A stretch of DNA of 64,000 nt, taken from the NCBI RefSeq assembly GCF_024213195.1, contig NZ_JANAVF010000005.1:248001-312000 (forward strand). Reading direction: 5' to 3'. Shown here piece by piece: positions 31,096 to 39,130 of this stretch. The DNA is from Streptomyces sp. TBY4. Lineage in GTDB: Bacteria > Actinomycetota > Actinomycetes > Streptomycetales > Streptomycetaceae. The notes beneath the pieces were generated by a model. The model ran no database searches and was not told where the DNA came from. It saw only the letters and a program-made list of their open reading frames with translations. The position numbers were made by a program, and so were the translations under genes. The stretch's first letter is position 1; every line of letters begins with the position of its first letter.

Positions 31096-31155
31096 ACCAT
31101 TCCTCCCGACCGAGTGCTCCCCGCACCCAAGAGCCTCGCACCCTAAGGTGGCCGT

Positions 31156-32070
31156 ATGACGTCCTCACCACCCGCGTTGACCCGTATCCGCGTCGGTTCG
31201 GCTCCGGACTCCTGGGGGGTCTGGTTCCCCGACGATCCCCTGCAGACACCGTGGGAACGGTTCCTCGACGAGGTCGCCGAGGCCGGGTACGAGTGGATCG
31301 AGCTCGGTCCCTACGGCTACCTCCCCACCGATCCCGTCCGGCTCGCCGACGAGGTCGGGGCGCGCGGACTGCGGGTGTCCGCGGGGACCGTCTTCACCGG
31401 ACTCCATCACGGGCCCGCCGTGTGGGAGGAGACCTGGGAGCACGTGTCGCGGATCGCGGAGCTGACCCGGGCCATGGGCGCTGCGCACCTCGTCGTGATC
31501 CCGTCCTTCTGGCGGGACGACAAGACCGGCGAGATGCTGGAGGACCGCACCCTCACTCCGGAGGGCTGGCGCCAACTGACCGCGCAGACCGAGCGGCTGG
31601 GGAAGCGGGTCCAGGACGAGTACGGACTGCGGATCGTCGTCCACCCGCACGCGGACACGCACATCGACACCCCCGGGAACGTGGCGCGCTTCCTGGACGC
31701 CACCGATCCCGCGCTGGTCTCGCTCTGCCTGGACACCGGGCACTACGCGTACTGCGGCGGGGACAGCGTGCGGGCCGTCGAGGAGTTCGGCGAGCGGATC
31801 GGCTACCTCCACCTCAAGCAGGTCGATCCGCGGATCCTCGCCGAAGTCGTTCGGGACCAGGTGCCCTTCGGGCCGGCCGTGGCCCGCGGGGTGATGTGCG
31901 AGCCGCCGGCCGGGGTGCCCGCGCTGGAACCGGTGCTGGCGGCCGCCGAGCGGCTCGGCGTGGACCTGTTCGCCATCGTGGAGCAGGACATGTACCCGTG
32001 TCCGCCCGACCGGCCGCTGCCGATCGCCCGCCGCACCCGCGCCCACCTGCGCTCCTGCGGCGCCCGCTGA
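31156..32070 (+). CDS. IolE/IolH-like TIM-barrel protein of inositol catabolism
   Basis: 304 residues of the AP-endonuclease-2 / xylose-isomerase-like TIM-barrel family. The N-terminus [22 protein letters not shown] and the metal-ligand regions ([50 protein letters not shown]) fit inosose dehydratase/isomerase relatives. No separate canonical iolE is in the window, so it may supply inosose dehydration. It is divergent from iolC across 60 bases and 55 bases upstream of iolG. Confidence 0.8.
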   Translation: MTSSPPALTRIRVGSAPDSWGVWFPDDPLQTPWERFLDEVAEAGYEWIELGPYGYLPTDPVRLADEVGARGLRVSAGTVFTGLHHGPAVWEETWEHVSRIAELTRAMGAAHLVVIPSFWRDDKTGEMLEDRTLTPEGWRQLTAQTERLGKRVQDEYGLRIVVHPHADTHIDTPGNVARFLDATDPALVSLCLDTGHYAYCGGDSVRAVEEFGERIGYLHLKQVDPRILAEVVRDQVPFGPAVARGVMCEPPAGVPALEPVLAAAERLGVDLFAIVEQDMYPCPPDRPLPIARRTRAHLRSCGAR

Positions 32071-32125
32071 ACCGGATCATCCGGCCCGACCCCGGCCGTA
32101 CGAACCCTCCTGGAGGAGACAGAAC

Positions 32126-33139
32126 ATGACCAGCACGCTCGGCATCGCCGTCATCGGTACCGGGAAGATGGGCTCCGACCACGTCCGCCGCTTCGGCAGC
32201 ACGGTCGGCGGGGCCCGGGTGGTGGCCGTGGCCGACCCGGACGGGGACCGGGTCAAAGAGGTCGCGGCCGCTCTGGAGGGGGCGGGCGCGCACACCGATC
32301 CGGCGGCCGCGATAGCGGCGCCCGGGGTGGACGCCGTACTGATCGCCTCGCCCGGGCCCGCCCATGAGGAAGCGATCCTGCACGCGCTGCGGCGGGGGCT
32401 GCCGGTGCTGTGCGAGAAGCCGCTGACCCCCGAGCCGGCGGGCGCCCTGCGGATCATGGAGGAGGAGGCGCGGCTGGGCCGCCGGCTCGTCCAGGTCGGC
32501 TTCATGCGGCGCTACGACGCCGAGTACGCGCGGCTCAAGGAGCTGCTCGACGCGGGCGGGATCGGGCGGCCGCTGTTCCTGCACTGCCGGCACCGCAACG
32601 CCGCCTCGCCGTCCTTCTTCACCAGCGACATGCTCATCACCGATTCGGTGGTGCACGAGGTGGACGCGGCCCGCTGGCTGCTGGGCCAGGAGATCACCGC
32701 GGTGACCGTGCTCTCCCCGACGCCCGCCTCGGCCGCCGGTGATGGACTGCGCGACCCCCGGTTCGTCCTCATGGAGACCTCCGGCGGAGCCGTGGTCGAC
32801 GTGGAGATCTTCGTCAACTGCGGTTTCGGCTACCAGGTGCAGTGCGAGGCGGTCGGCGAGTCCGGGACCGCGCGGATCGGCGACGGCCACGCGATGGTCG
32901 TCCAGTCGGCGGGCCGGTGGGGCGGGGAGATCGACCAGGACTTCACGGTCCGCTTCGCCGATGCCTACGACCGCCAGCTCCGCCGCTGGGTCGCCGCGGC
33001 CGCGCGGGGCCGGGTGGACGGTCCCGACGCGTGGGACGGCTACGCGGCGGCGGCCGTCTCCGAGGCGGGCCTCACGGCGGCCCGCACCGGCGTACGCACC
33101 GTGGTGGAGCTGACGGAGCGCCCGGCCCTCTACAGCTGA
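32126..33139 (+). CDS. iolG: Inositol 2-dehydrogenase
   Basis: 337 residues, ATG 32126 with GGAGGAG upstream. A Gfo/Idh/MocA oxidoreductase: Rossmann motif [12 protein letters not shown], the EKPLTP motif with the catalytic-site lysine, and the substrate region [15 protein letters not shown]. It oxidises myo-inositol to 2-keto-myo-inositol with NAD, the first catabolic step. Location beside iolC/B/D and the IolE-like gene supports this over other sugar dehydrogenases. Confidence 0.88.
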   Translation: MTSTLGIAVIGTGKMGSDHVRRFGSTVGGARVVAVADPDGDRVKEVAAALEGAGAHTDPAAAIAAPGVDAVLIASPGPAHEEAILHALRRGLPVLCEKPLTPEPAGALRIMEEEARLGRRLVQVGFMRRYDAEYARLKELLDAGGIGRPLFLHCRHRNAASPSFFTSDMLITDSVVHEVDAARWLLGQEITAVTVLSPTPASAAGDGLRDPRFVLMETSGGAVVDVEIFVNCGFGYQVQCEAVGESGTARIGDGHAMVVQSAGRWGGEIDQDFTVRFADAYDRQLRRWVAAAARGRVDGPDAWDGYAAAAVSEAGLTAARTGVRTVVELTERPALYS

Positions 33140-33200
33140 TCCGGCCACCCGCCCGGACGCGCCCGGGCCGGTATCCGAACGCCGGGGCCATCATGGGGGG

Positions 33201-33746
33201 ATGTCCCAGACACCTGAGATACCTCCCTCCGCGGTCCCGGCCCCGACGCGGCTCCCCCAGTACACCAAGGCGGAGCAGGACGAGATCCTCGGCGGCGGCG
33301 CCGATCCCTTCGGGGTGGGGGCGGTCGGCTTGACCTGGCTGCCCAAGGAGGAGCACTTCGGCGTCGAGTACGACGGCCGGCTGCTGGCACACGCGGGCCT
33401 GCTACGGCTGCCCGTCGGGATCGGCGCCGCCCGGACGGAAGTGGTGGGCGTCGGAGGGGTGGCCGTCGCACCCGATGTACGGGGTCGCGGACTCGCGCGG
33501 CTCGTCCTCGCGGCGGCGCTCGACCACGCACGCACGACGGGCCCCCGGCACGCCCTCCTGTTCTGCCGCCCCCCGCTCGTACCGCTGTACGAGCGGCTCG
33601 GCTGGCACGCGCTCGACGAGCAGGTCCTCGTCGAACAACCCGGAGACCGCTTGGTGTCCATGCCGCTGCGCACCATGGTGACGCCCCTGCACGATGACGC
33701 GGTCTGGCCCCCGGGACCGGTACGGCTGTTCTCCCTCCCCATGTGA
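33201..33746 (+). CDS. GNAT-family acetyltransferase
   Basis: 181 residues. Acetyl-CoA motif A is GGVAVAPDVRGRGLARLVLAAALDHA, with motif B near FCRPPLVPLYERLGW. The N-terminus (LPQYTKAEQDEILGG) and C-terminus (VRLFSLPM) are typical of a Streptomyces GNAT group. Substrate unknown. It follows iolG by 61 bases on the same strand but has no evident role in inositol use. Confidence 0.82.
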   Translation: MSQTPEIPPSAVPAPTRLPQYTKAEQDEILGGGADPFGVGAVGLTWLPKEEHFGVEYDGRLLAHAGLLRLPVGIGAARTEVVGVGGVAVAPDVRGRGLARLVLAAALDHARTTGPRHALLFCRPPLVPLYERLGWHALDEQVLVEQPGDRLVSMPLRTMVTPLHDDAVWPPGPVRLFSLPM

Positions 33747-33764
33747 AGCGGTACCGCAGGGACA

Positions 33765-33790
33765 CCCCGTGTGCCACCTGTGTCACGGGG
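33765..33790 (+). terminator. Possible terminator after the GNAT gene
   Basis: Perfect 7-bp arms CCCCGTG (33765-33771) and CACGGGG (33784-33790) with a 12-base loop, 18 bases after the stop codon. Confidence 0.5.
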
Positions 33791-33975
33791 GTCGTCGGGG
33801 CGTCACGCATGTCCGCGTTACGCGGGTCTTCCGTCACAGGCGGACCACAGGCCCTCCCCTGACCTCACTCCGCGTCGTTCCCCGGGCACAACCTGAGTGA
33901 TCGTCAGTGTCCACGCGCCGGCTCCCCCGACGGCCTCCCGGCCGGCCCCGCGGCGTGGACAAGGAGGTGTCGAGG

Positions 33976-34176
33976 ATGAGCGACCGACAGCTGTGGTCGT
34001 ACAAGGAGATCGCCGCTCACATCCGGGTCCAGCCGGACACGGTGCGCTCCTACCGCAAGCACGGGCTGCTGCCCCCGCCCGACCATGTGGAGGGCGGGAA
34101 GCCCTACTGGTACGCCGACACCGTCCGCGCCTGGGTGGCGCGGAGGCCCGGCAACCGCGGACGCCGCGAGGACTGA
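33976..34176 (+). CDS. Small helix-turn-helix protein (MerR/AlpA-like)
   Basis: About 66 residues. ATG 33976 is set by a full ribosome site AAGGAGGTG (33961-33969). The body LWSYKEIAAHIRVQPDTVRSYRKHGLLPPPDH followed by YWYADTVRAWVARRPG is an excisionase/MerR-type winged helix with no effector domain. It is a DNA-binding protein, perhaps regulatory; no integrase is nearby to support an excisionase role. Its stop codon lies in the loop of a hairpin. Confidence 0.8.
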   Translation: MSDRQLWSYKEIAAHIRVQPDTVRSYRKHGLLPPPDHVEGGKPYWYADTVRAWVARRPGNRGRRED

Positions 34177-34186
34177 CGCGGCGTCC
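34159..34186 (+). terminator. Hairpin enclosing the HTH gene stop codon
   Basis: Perfect 10-bp arms (34159-34168 and 34177-34186). The 8-base loop (34169-34176) contains the TGA. A weaker second hairpin (34194-34219) follows before the convergent MMPL gene end. Confidence 0.75.
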
Positions 34187-34221
34187 GTCCCGGGGACGGG
34201 ACCCTCCCGGGCCCCGTCCGC

Positions 34222-36486
34222 CTAGCGGCTCCCCACCGGCACCGGCTCGGACTCGGGCTCGGACTCGGGCCGCTCGGCGGCCTGCGGGGCCGGCTCCCCC
34301 TCGCTGAGCCCGATGCGCTCGTGCAGTCGGCGCAGTGGTGCCGGCGCCCACCAGGTGGCCTTCCCGGTCAGCTTCATCACCGCCGGTACCAGCAGGCTCC
34401 GCACGACCATCGCGTCCATCAGGACGGCCAGGGCGATCCCGAGGCCCAGCATCTTGGTGTTGGTCACCCGCGAGCTGCCGATGGCGACCATCACCACCGC
34501 CAGGATCACGGCCGCCGCGGTGATCAGTCCGCCGGTGCGGGTCAGCCCGGCGCGCACGGCGCCCTCGTGGTCCCCGGTCCGGTCGTACTCCTCCTTGATC
34601 CGGGATATGAGGAACACCCCGTAGTCCATGGAGAGTCCGAAGGCGATGCAGAACATCAGCACGGGCAGGGTGGTCTCGATGTCTCCGGTGGAGGTGAAGG
34701 AGAGCAGTCCGGAGAGGTGGCCTTCCTGGAACACCCACACCACCGCCCCGAACATCGCGGTCAGGCTCAGCGCGTTGAGCAGCACGGCCTGGACGGGTAT
34801 CAGCAGGCTTCCGGTGAGCAGGAAGACCAGGAGCAGGGTGGCCAGCACCACCACGGCCAGGGCCAGGGGCAGTTTCTCGGCTATGGCGTCACGGGCGTCG
34901 ACGAGCACCGCGGCCTGTCCGGTGACGGCGGTGTCGAAGGGCGCGTCCACCGCCCTGACCAGGCCCACCAGCTCCTGGGCCCCCTCTCCCACTTCCTCGC
35001 CCTCGGTGAGCACCGAGAAGTACGCGTACCCGGTGCCGCCGGCCGAACTCACCGGCCCTTCCACTCCCAGCACTCCGGGCAGGGCTTCGATCCGCCGCTT
35101 GTAGGCGTCGAGGTCCGCGGCCCCGGAGGCCCTCTCGGTCAGTACGGTCAGCGCGCCGCCGGGGCTGCCCGGGAAGCCTTCGCGGATGTGCTGCTGCACC
35201 ACGTGCGATGCGGCAGTGGCCGGCAGCTGCCGGTCGTCCACGGTGCCGAACTTCACGCCGAGGAAGGGCAGTCCGAGGAGGAGCAGCCCGGCCGTGGTGG
35301 CCACGGCGAACACCGGGGCGCGGCGCATCACCAGGTCGGTCAGCCGGGCCCAGCCCCGCCCGCCCCCGGCCGGAGCCGCTTCCTTGCCGGCCTGCCGGGC
35401 GCTGCGGCGCCACAGCCGGCGCAGGTCGAAGGAGTTGACCCGCTCCCCCAGCAGCACGAGCGCCGCGGGCAGCAGGGTGAGCGCGGCCGCCGCCGCGAGC
35501 AGGACCACCGCGACTCCGGCGTAGGCGAAGGAGCGCAGGAAGTACATCGGGAAGAAGAGCATGGCCGAGAGGGCGACGGCCACGGTCAGCGCCGAGAAGA
35601 GGACCGTCCGCCCGGCGGTGCGCAGGGTGACCCGGACGGCCGCGACCGGGTCGCGTCCGGCGGCCAGCTCCTCGCGGAACCTCCGCACGATGAACAGGGC
35701 GTAGTCGACGGCAAGGCCGAGCCCGAGGGCGGTGGTCAGGTTCTGCGCGAAGACGGAGACGTCGGTGAACTCGGTGAGCCCGCGCAGCACGGCATTGGTT
35801 CCGATGATGGCGACGATGCCGACACCGAGGGGCAGCAGGGCCGCGACGGCGCTGCCGAAGACGAGGACGAGCAGGACGAGCGTCACGGGCAGGGCGATCA
35901 GCTCGGCGGTGAGCAGGTCCTCCTGGATGGTGGAGGTCACCTCGCGCTGGACGGCGGCCGGGCCGCCGAGGGACACCTTCACCGGTCCGTGCTCGCCGCG
36001 GTAGCTCGGGACGATCCGGTCCAGGAGGGCATTGGCCGTCTTCTCGTCGCCCGGCACCCGGGCGGCGATCAGGGCCTGCCGGCCGTCCTCGGAGCGCAGG
36101 GTGGGCAGCCCGGTCCGCCAGTACGAGCCCACGCCGGTCACCCCCGGCTCGGCGGCGAGCCGCGCCGTCAGCCGCTCGGCCTCGGCGGCGACGGCGGGGT
36201 CGTCCACCCCGGACGGCCCGACGGCGGCCCCGGCTTCGACGAGCAGCAGCAGATTGGGCTGGGAGCCGGGGAACTCGCGCTCCAGGGCCTTGGTGGCGTA
36301 GGTGGAACCGGCGGCGGGATCCTCCCAGCCGCCGCTTCCCAGGCGGTCGGCGACGCCTCCGCCGGCGAAGACGGCCAGGGCCGTGACCACGAGGGCGAGC
36401 AGCAGCGACAGCCTCGGCCGTGTGGTGACGAACCCGGTCCACCGGCCGCCCTCCCCAGGCGACGGCGGTTTCTTGACTTCGGACAT
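34222..36486 (-). CDS. MMPL/RND-family membrane transporter
   Basis: 754 residues with the duplicated RND layout: one transmembrane helix, a ~150-residue extracytoplasmic loop, a bundle of helices with GLGLAVDYALFIVRRFREEL, then a second loop and bundle with AFGLSMDYGVFLISRIKEEY. These paired D-Y-x-x-F/L motifs are the proton-relay segments of MMPL transporters. It should export lipids or hydrophobic toxic compounds using the proton gradient. It is divergent from a TetR regulator that presumably controls it. Confidence 0.92.
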   Translation of the reverse strand: MSEVKKPPSPGEGGRWTGFVTTRPRLSLLLALVVTALAVFAGGGVADRLGSGGWEDPAAGSTYATKALEREFPGSQPNLLLLVEAGAAVGPSGVDDPAVAAEAERLTARLAAEPGVTGVGSYWRTGLPTLRSEDGRQALIAARVPGDEKTANALLDRIVPSYRGEHGPVKVSLGGPAAVQREVTSTIQEDLLTAELIALPVTLVLLVLVFGSAVAALLPLGVGIVAIIGTNAVLRGLTEFTDVSVFAQNLTTALGLGLAVDYALFIVRRFREELAAGRDPVAAVRVTLRTAGRTVLFSALTVAVALSAMLFFPMYFLRSFAYAGVAVVLLAAAAALTLLPAALVLLGERVNSFDLRRLWRRSARQAGKEAAPAGGGRGWARLTDLVMRRAPVFAVATTAGLLLLGLPFLGVKFGTVDDRQLPATAASHVVQQHIREGFPGSPGGALTVLTERASGAADLDAYKRRIEALPGVLGVEGPVSSAGGTGYAYFSVLTEGEEVGEGAQELVGLVRAVDAPFDTAVTGQAAVLVDARDAIAEKLPLALAVVVLATLLLVFLLTGSLLIPVQAVLLNALSLTAMFGAVVWVFQEGHLSGLLSFTSTGDIETTLPVLMFCIAFGLSMDYGVFLISRIKEEYDRTGDHEGAVRAGLTRTGGLITAAAVILAVVMVAIGSSRVTNTKMLGLGIALAVLMDAMVVRSLLVPAVMKLTGKATWWAPAPLRRLHERIGLSEGEPAPQAAERPESEPESEPVPVGSR

Positions 36487-36510
36487 GTCTCGGTGTCCCC
36501 TTCACCGTGA

Positions 36511-36534
36511 TTGCCAGGCCACTTAGACTGGCAA
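36511..36534. promoter_or_regulatory. Inverted repeat in the tetR/MMPL intergenic region
   Basis: Perfect arms TTGCCAG (36511-36517) and CTGGCAA (36528-36534) with a 10-base spacer, 25 bases upstream of the MMPL start. Candidate TetR operator for the transporter. Confidence 0.6.
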
Positions 36535-36543
36535 ACACGAGCA

Positions 36544-36574
36544 GTCGCTCGCGTTTCTCAAGAATGCGAGCGAC
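36544..36574. promoter_or_regulatory. Second inverted repeat in the tetR/MMPL intergenic region
   Basis: Perfect 9-base arms GTCGCTCGC (36544-36552) and GCGAGCGAC (36566-36574) with a 13-base spacer. CTCGCGTTT occurs across the left arm edge and again just downstream (36577-36585). This could be the TetR operator; with the 36511 repeat it gives two candidate sites for one regulator. Confidence 0.6.
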
Positions 36575-36627
36575 CTCTCGCGTTTGTCAATCACCCACGG
36601 GAAGCAACCGGAAGCAAGGGATTGGAC

Positions 36628-37371
36628 ATGCGGGAGACCTCTCGGACCAGGAGCACGGACAAAGCGGGCGGAACGACCGCCGAGGCGAGCCCGGAGGCGA
36701 CCCCCGCGGCGACCGCGGCGACCCCGGAAACCCCCGCCGAAGCCGCCCCCCGCCGCCGCCAGGCGCGCGGCGAGCGCCGGATCGCCCAGCTCCTCTCGGC
36801 GGCCGCCGGGGTGTTCTGCCGCACGGGTTACGCGGCGGCCAGCACCAACGCCATCGCCCGCGAGGCCGGCGTCTCCCCGGGCACGCTCTACCAGTTCTTC
36901 CCGAACAAGGAGGCCATCGCCGTCGAGCTGGGCGGACAGCTCCTCCAGCGCGCCCACGAGGCGCACGGCCAGGCCTTCCTCCCCGAGAACCTGGACCGGC
37001 CGCTGCCCGAGCTGCTCGACGCCGTCCTGGATCCGGTCATCGCCTTCAACTGCGAGAACCCGGCCTTCTGGGCGCTCATGCACGGCGCCGGCATCCCCGG
37101 CATCGCCCAGGAGCACGACGAGCTGCACGTCGGCATGCTGACCCGCGTCGAGGGGGTGCTCCGCGCCTGCGTCACCCCGGGCGAGCCCGGCGCTCCCGCC
37201 ACGGATGCCGAGCTCACCCATGTGGCCCACATGGTGCTCGGGATCGTCAAGACCTCGCTCGAGCTGATCCTCGCCAGCGAGGGCGCGGAACGGGCCGCGT
37301 ACGTCGCGGAGCTGAAGACCGTCCTGTTCCGCTACCTGGACCCGATGTTCACCACGCTTCCTCCTCGCTGA
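36628..37371 (+). CDS. TetR-family regulator
   Basis: About 247 residues from ATG 36628. A ~45-residue Thr/Ala/Pro-rich N-terminal extension precedes the HTH (GYAAASTNAIAREAGVSPGTLYQFFPNKEAIAVEL, about 72-106), a classic TetR signature. The ligand domain has the YAELKTVLFRYL-type end of efflux regulators. Divergent to the MMPL transporter with two dyads between. Its last 23 bases overlap the end of the convergent antiporter gene. Confidence 0.9.
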   Translation: MRETSRTRSTDKAGGTTAEASPEATPAATAATPETPAEAAPRRRQARGERRIAQLLSAAAGVFCRTGYAAASTNAIAREAGVSPGTLYQFFPNKEAIAVELGGQLLQRAHEAHGQAFLPENLDRPLPELLDAVLDPVIAFNCENPAFWALMHGAGIPGIAQEHDELHVGMLTRVEGVLRACVTPGEPGAPATDAELTHVAHMVLGIVKTSLELILASEGAERAAYVAELKTVLFRYLDPMFTTLPPR

Positions 37372-38623
37372 CCATCTCCCCGACGCCCCCGGACCCCGGC
37401 CCGCCGGGACGGGAGCCGGCGGCGGACCCGTCACCCGGCCCCGAGCCCGACCCCGCCCGCAACCGCAGCCCCACCAGCGGGAAGACCAGTACGGAGACCA
37501 TCCCGGCCCCGACCAGCGCCGCCGCCTCCCCCGATCCCAGCTTCCCCTCCTGCACGCCCAGGGTGGTGATCGCCACCACCAGCGGCAGCGCCGTGGAGCC
37601 GAACAGCACCAGCGCCGAGCGGTCCCGGCGCCCGAGGTCCCGGGGGGCCAGCAGCCACATCGGGAGCCCGCGCACCACGAGGAAGAGCAGCAGGAACACC
37701 GGCAGCAGCAGGAGCACCCGGCCGCCCCCGAGCAGGGCGTCCAGGTCGAATTCGATCCCGGTGACCACAAAGAAGAGCGGCACCAGGAAGCCGAAGCCCA
37801 TGGCCTCCACCTTCGACAGCACGATCTCGCTGCTCTCCGGGGCGGCCCCGTGCAGCACGAGCCGGGTGATCAGCCCGGCGGCGAAGGCGCCGAGGAGCAC
37901 GTCGAGGCCGAGCACCTCGGACAGCGCCAGGAACGCGACGAGGATCAGCATCACCAGGCGCACCGCGAACTGCCCGCTGCTGTGCAGGGTCTTGGAGATG
38001 ACGGCGGCGAACCACGGCGGCTTCGGCCGCATCGCCCAGAACACCGCGGCCGCCGTGAGCACCGCGAAGCCGATCAGCAGCGCCGCCGACTGCCCCGGCG
38101 CCCGCCCGCTGAGCAGCAGGGCCATCGCGATGATCGGTCCGAACTCGCCGACCGCGCCCATCGCCATCATCACCGAGCCGAAACGGCTCTGGAGGTCCCC
38201 CGAGTCCCGCAGGACCGGCAGGATCGTCCCGAGGGCGGTACTGGTGAGCGCGGTGCCGATGTAGACGCCCTTGTCGAACCCGCCGCCCGACAGCAGCAGT
38301 CCGAGTCCGAGCCCGAGCGCGAGGGCGGCCACCCAGGCCCACACCGACCGCTTCAGGGTGTCGCCCTTGACCTGGGCGAACTGGATCTCGTAGCCGGCCA
38401 GGAAGATCAGCATCGCGAGGCCGAGCTCGCTGAGCACGTCGACGACCTCGGTCGACCGGGCCCAGCCGAGGACGTCGGGCCCGACCAGAACACCCAGGAC
38501 GATCTCGAAGATCACCAGCGGGACGGGGAGCCAGCGCGAGACCCCGTACGCGAGAAGGGGCGCGAGCACCGCGATCGACATGATCAGGATGAGTGTGATC
38601 CCCGTGTGCTCCATAGGTGCCAT
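37349..38623 (-). CDS. CPA2-type cation:proton antiporter (KefB-like)
   Basis: About 424 residues (ATG 38623, or ATG 38614). Twelve or so transmembrane helices with KefB/NapA features: LGLAMLIFLAGYEI, GTALTSTALGTILPVL and GLDVLLGAFAAGLI. The Ala/Ser/Gly-rich C-terminal tail (about 385-424) lacks a RCK/TrkA domain. It exchanges Na+ or K+ for H+ at the membrane. No clear ribosome site precedes either start. Divergent from the copper genes. Confidence 0.85.
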   Translation of the reverse strand: MAPMEHTGITLILIMSIAVLAPLLAYGVSRWLPVPLVIFEIVLGVLVGPDVLGWARSTEVVDVLSELGLAMLIFLAGYEIQFAQVKGDTLKRSVWAWVAALALGLGLGLLLSGGGFDKGVYIGTALTSTALGTILPVLRDSGDLQSRFGSVMMAMGAVGEFGPIIAMALLLSGRAPGQSAALLIGFAVLTAAAVFWAMRPKPPWFAAVISKTLHSSGQFAVRLVMLILVAFLALSEVLGLDVLLGAFAAGLITRLVLHGAAPESSEIVLSKVEAMGFGFLVPLFFVVTGIEFDLDALLGGGRVLLLLPVFLLLFLVVRGLPMWLLAPRDLGRRDRSALVLFGSTALPLVVAITTLGVQEGKLGSGEAAALVGAGMVSVLVFPLVGLRLRAGSGSGPGDGSAAGSRPGGPGSGGVGEMVSEEEAW

Positions 38624-38681
38624 TTACATACGGTCAGGGCGGATTGTCCACCGCAAAAGATCTCTCCCGATGCTCGCATTG

Positions 38682-38701
38682 ATACCCCCTAGGGGTATAG
38701 T
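38682..38701 (+). promoter_or_regulatory. CsoR-type copper operator over the copZ promoter
   Basis: TACCCC-CTA-GGGGTA (38683-38697) matches the G/C-tract dyad bound by the copper repressor CsoR. A -10 TATAGT (38696-38701) overlaps its right edge, so repressor binding would block RNA polymerase and copper would relieve it. The -35 is weak. The predicted mRNA start is near 38708. No csoR gene is in the window. Confidence 0.82.
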
Positions 38702-38800
38702 CTCGAAGTGTCGGGATGAACGGTGGACCCTCCGCGAGCGATCCGCGGGCGATCCGCCGCTCCCCGGCCGCCCGGAACCACCCCTGAAGAGGAGAACGAC

Positions 38801-39034
38801 ATGAGCGCCGACACGGACACCCAGACCACCACCGTCTACCGGGTGACCGGCATGACCTGCGGGCACTGCGAGGGCGCCGTGACCGCCGAGCTCGCCGCCC
38901 TGGCGGGCGTCAGCTCGGTCAAGGCCGTCGCCGCGACCGGCGAGGTCACCGTGGTCTCGGCCGCCCCGCTCGACGAGGCCGACGTACGCGCCGCCGTCGA
39001 CGAGGCCGGCTACGAGCTCGCCGGCCAGGCCTGA
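38801..39034 (+). CDS. copZ: Copper chaperone, HMA domain protein (CopZ)
   Basis: 77 residues from ATG 38801 (GAGGAG upstream). A single heavy-metal-associated fold: VYRVTGMTCGHCEGAVTAELAAL with the CxxC metal-binding pair and the closing DEAGYELA. It carries Cu(I) in the cytosol to the P-type ATPase encoded next. The CsoR-type operator upstream indicates copper-inducible expression. Confidence 0.94.
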   Translation: MSADTDTQTTTVYRVTGMTCGHCEGAVTAELAALAGVSSVKAVAATGEVTVVSAAPLDEADVRAAVDEAGYELAGQA

Positions 39035-39064
39035 GCACCTCCTCTTCTCAATCGGCACAGCCCC

Positions 39065-39109
39065 GCCGGGCCGTACCGGCCAGCTCATACTGGTTCCGTA
39101 CGGCCCGGC
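39065..39109 (+). promoter_or_regulatory. Intercistronic hairpin between copZ and copA
   Basis: Perfect 12-bp arms (39065-39076 and 39098-39109), with an inner CCAG/CTGG pair in the loop. It ends 21 bases before the copA start. It could be a partial terminator or mRNA stabiliser that makes chaperone more abundant than ATPase. Confidence 0.7.
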
Positions 39110-39130
39110 CCTCCCCCTGGAGCCCGGATC

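Noticed and set aside
33976..34176. Excisionase of an integrated element
   Set aside because: The HTH fold is excisionase-like, but no integrase, attachment repeat or element genes are near, and the tRNA at 18288 has no duplicated 3' end that I could see.
34321..36510. About 729-codon plus-strand frame over the MMPL gene
   Set aside because: Gln/Gly/His-rich shadow of the transporter with no recognisable fold.
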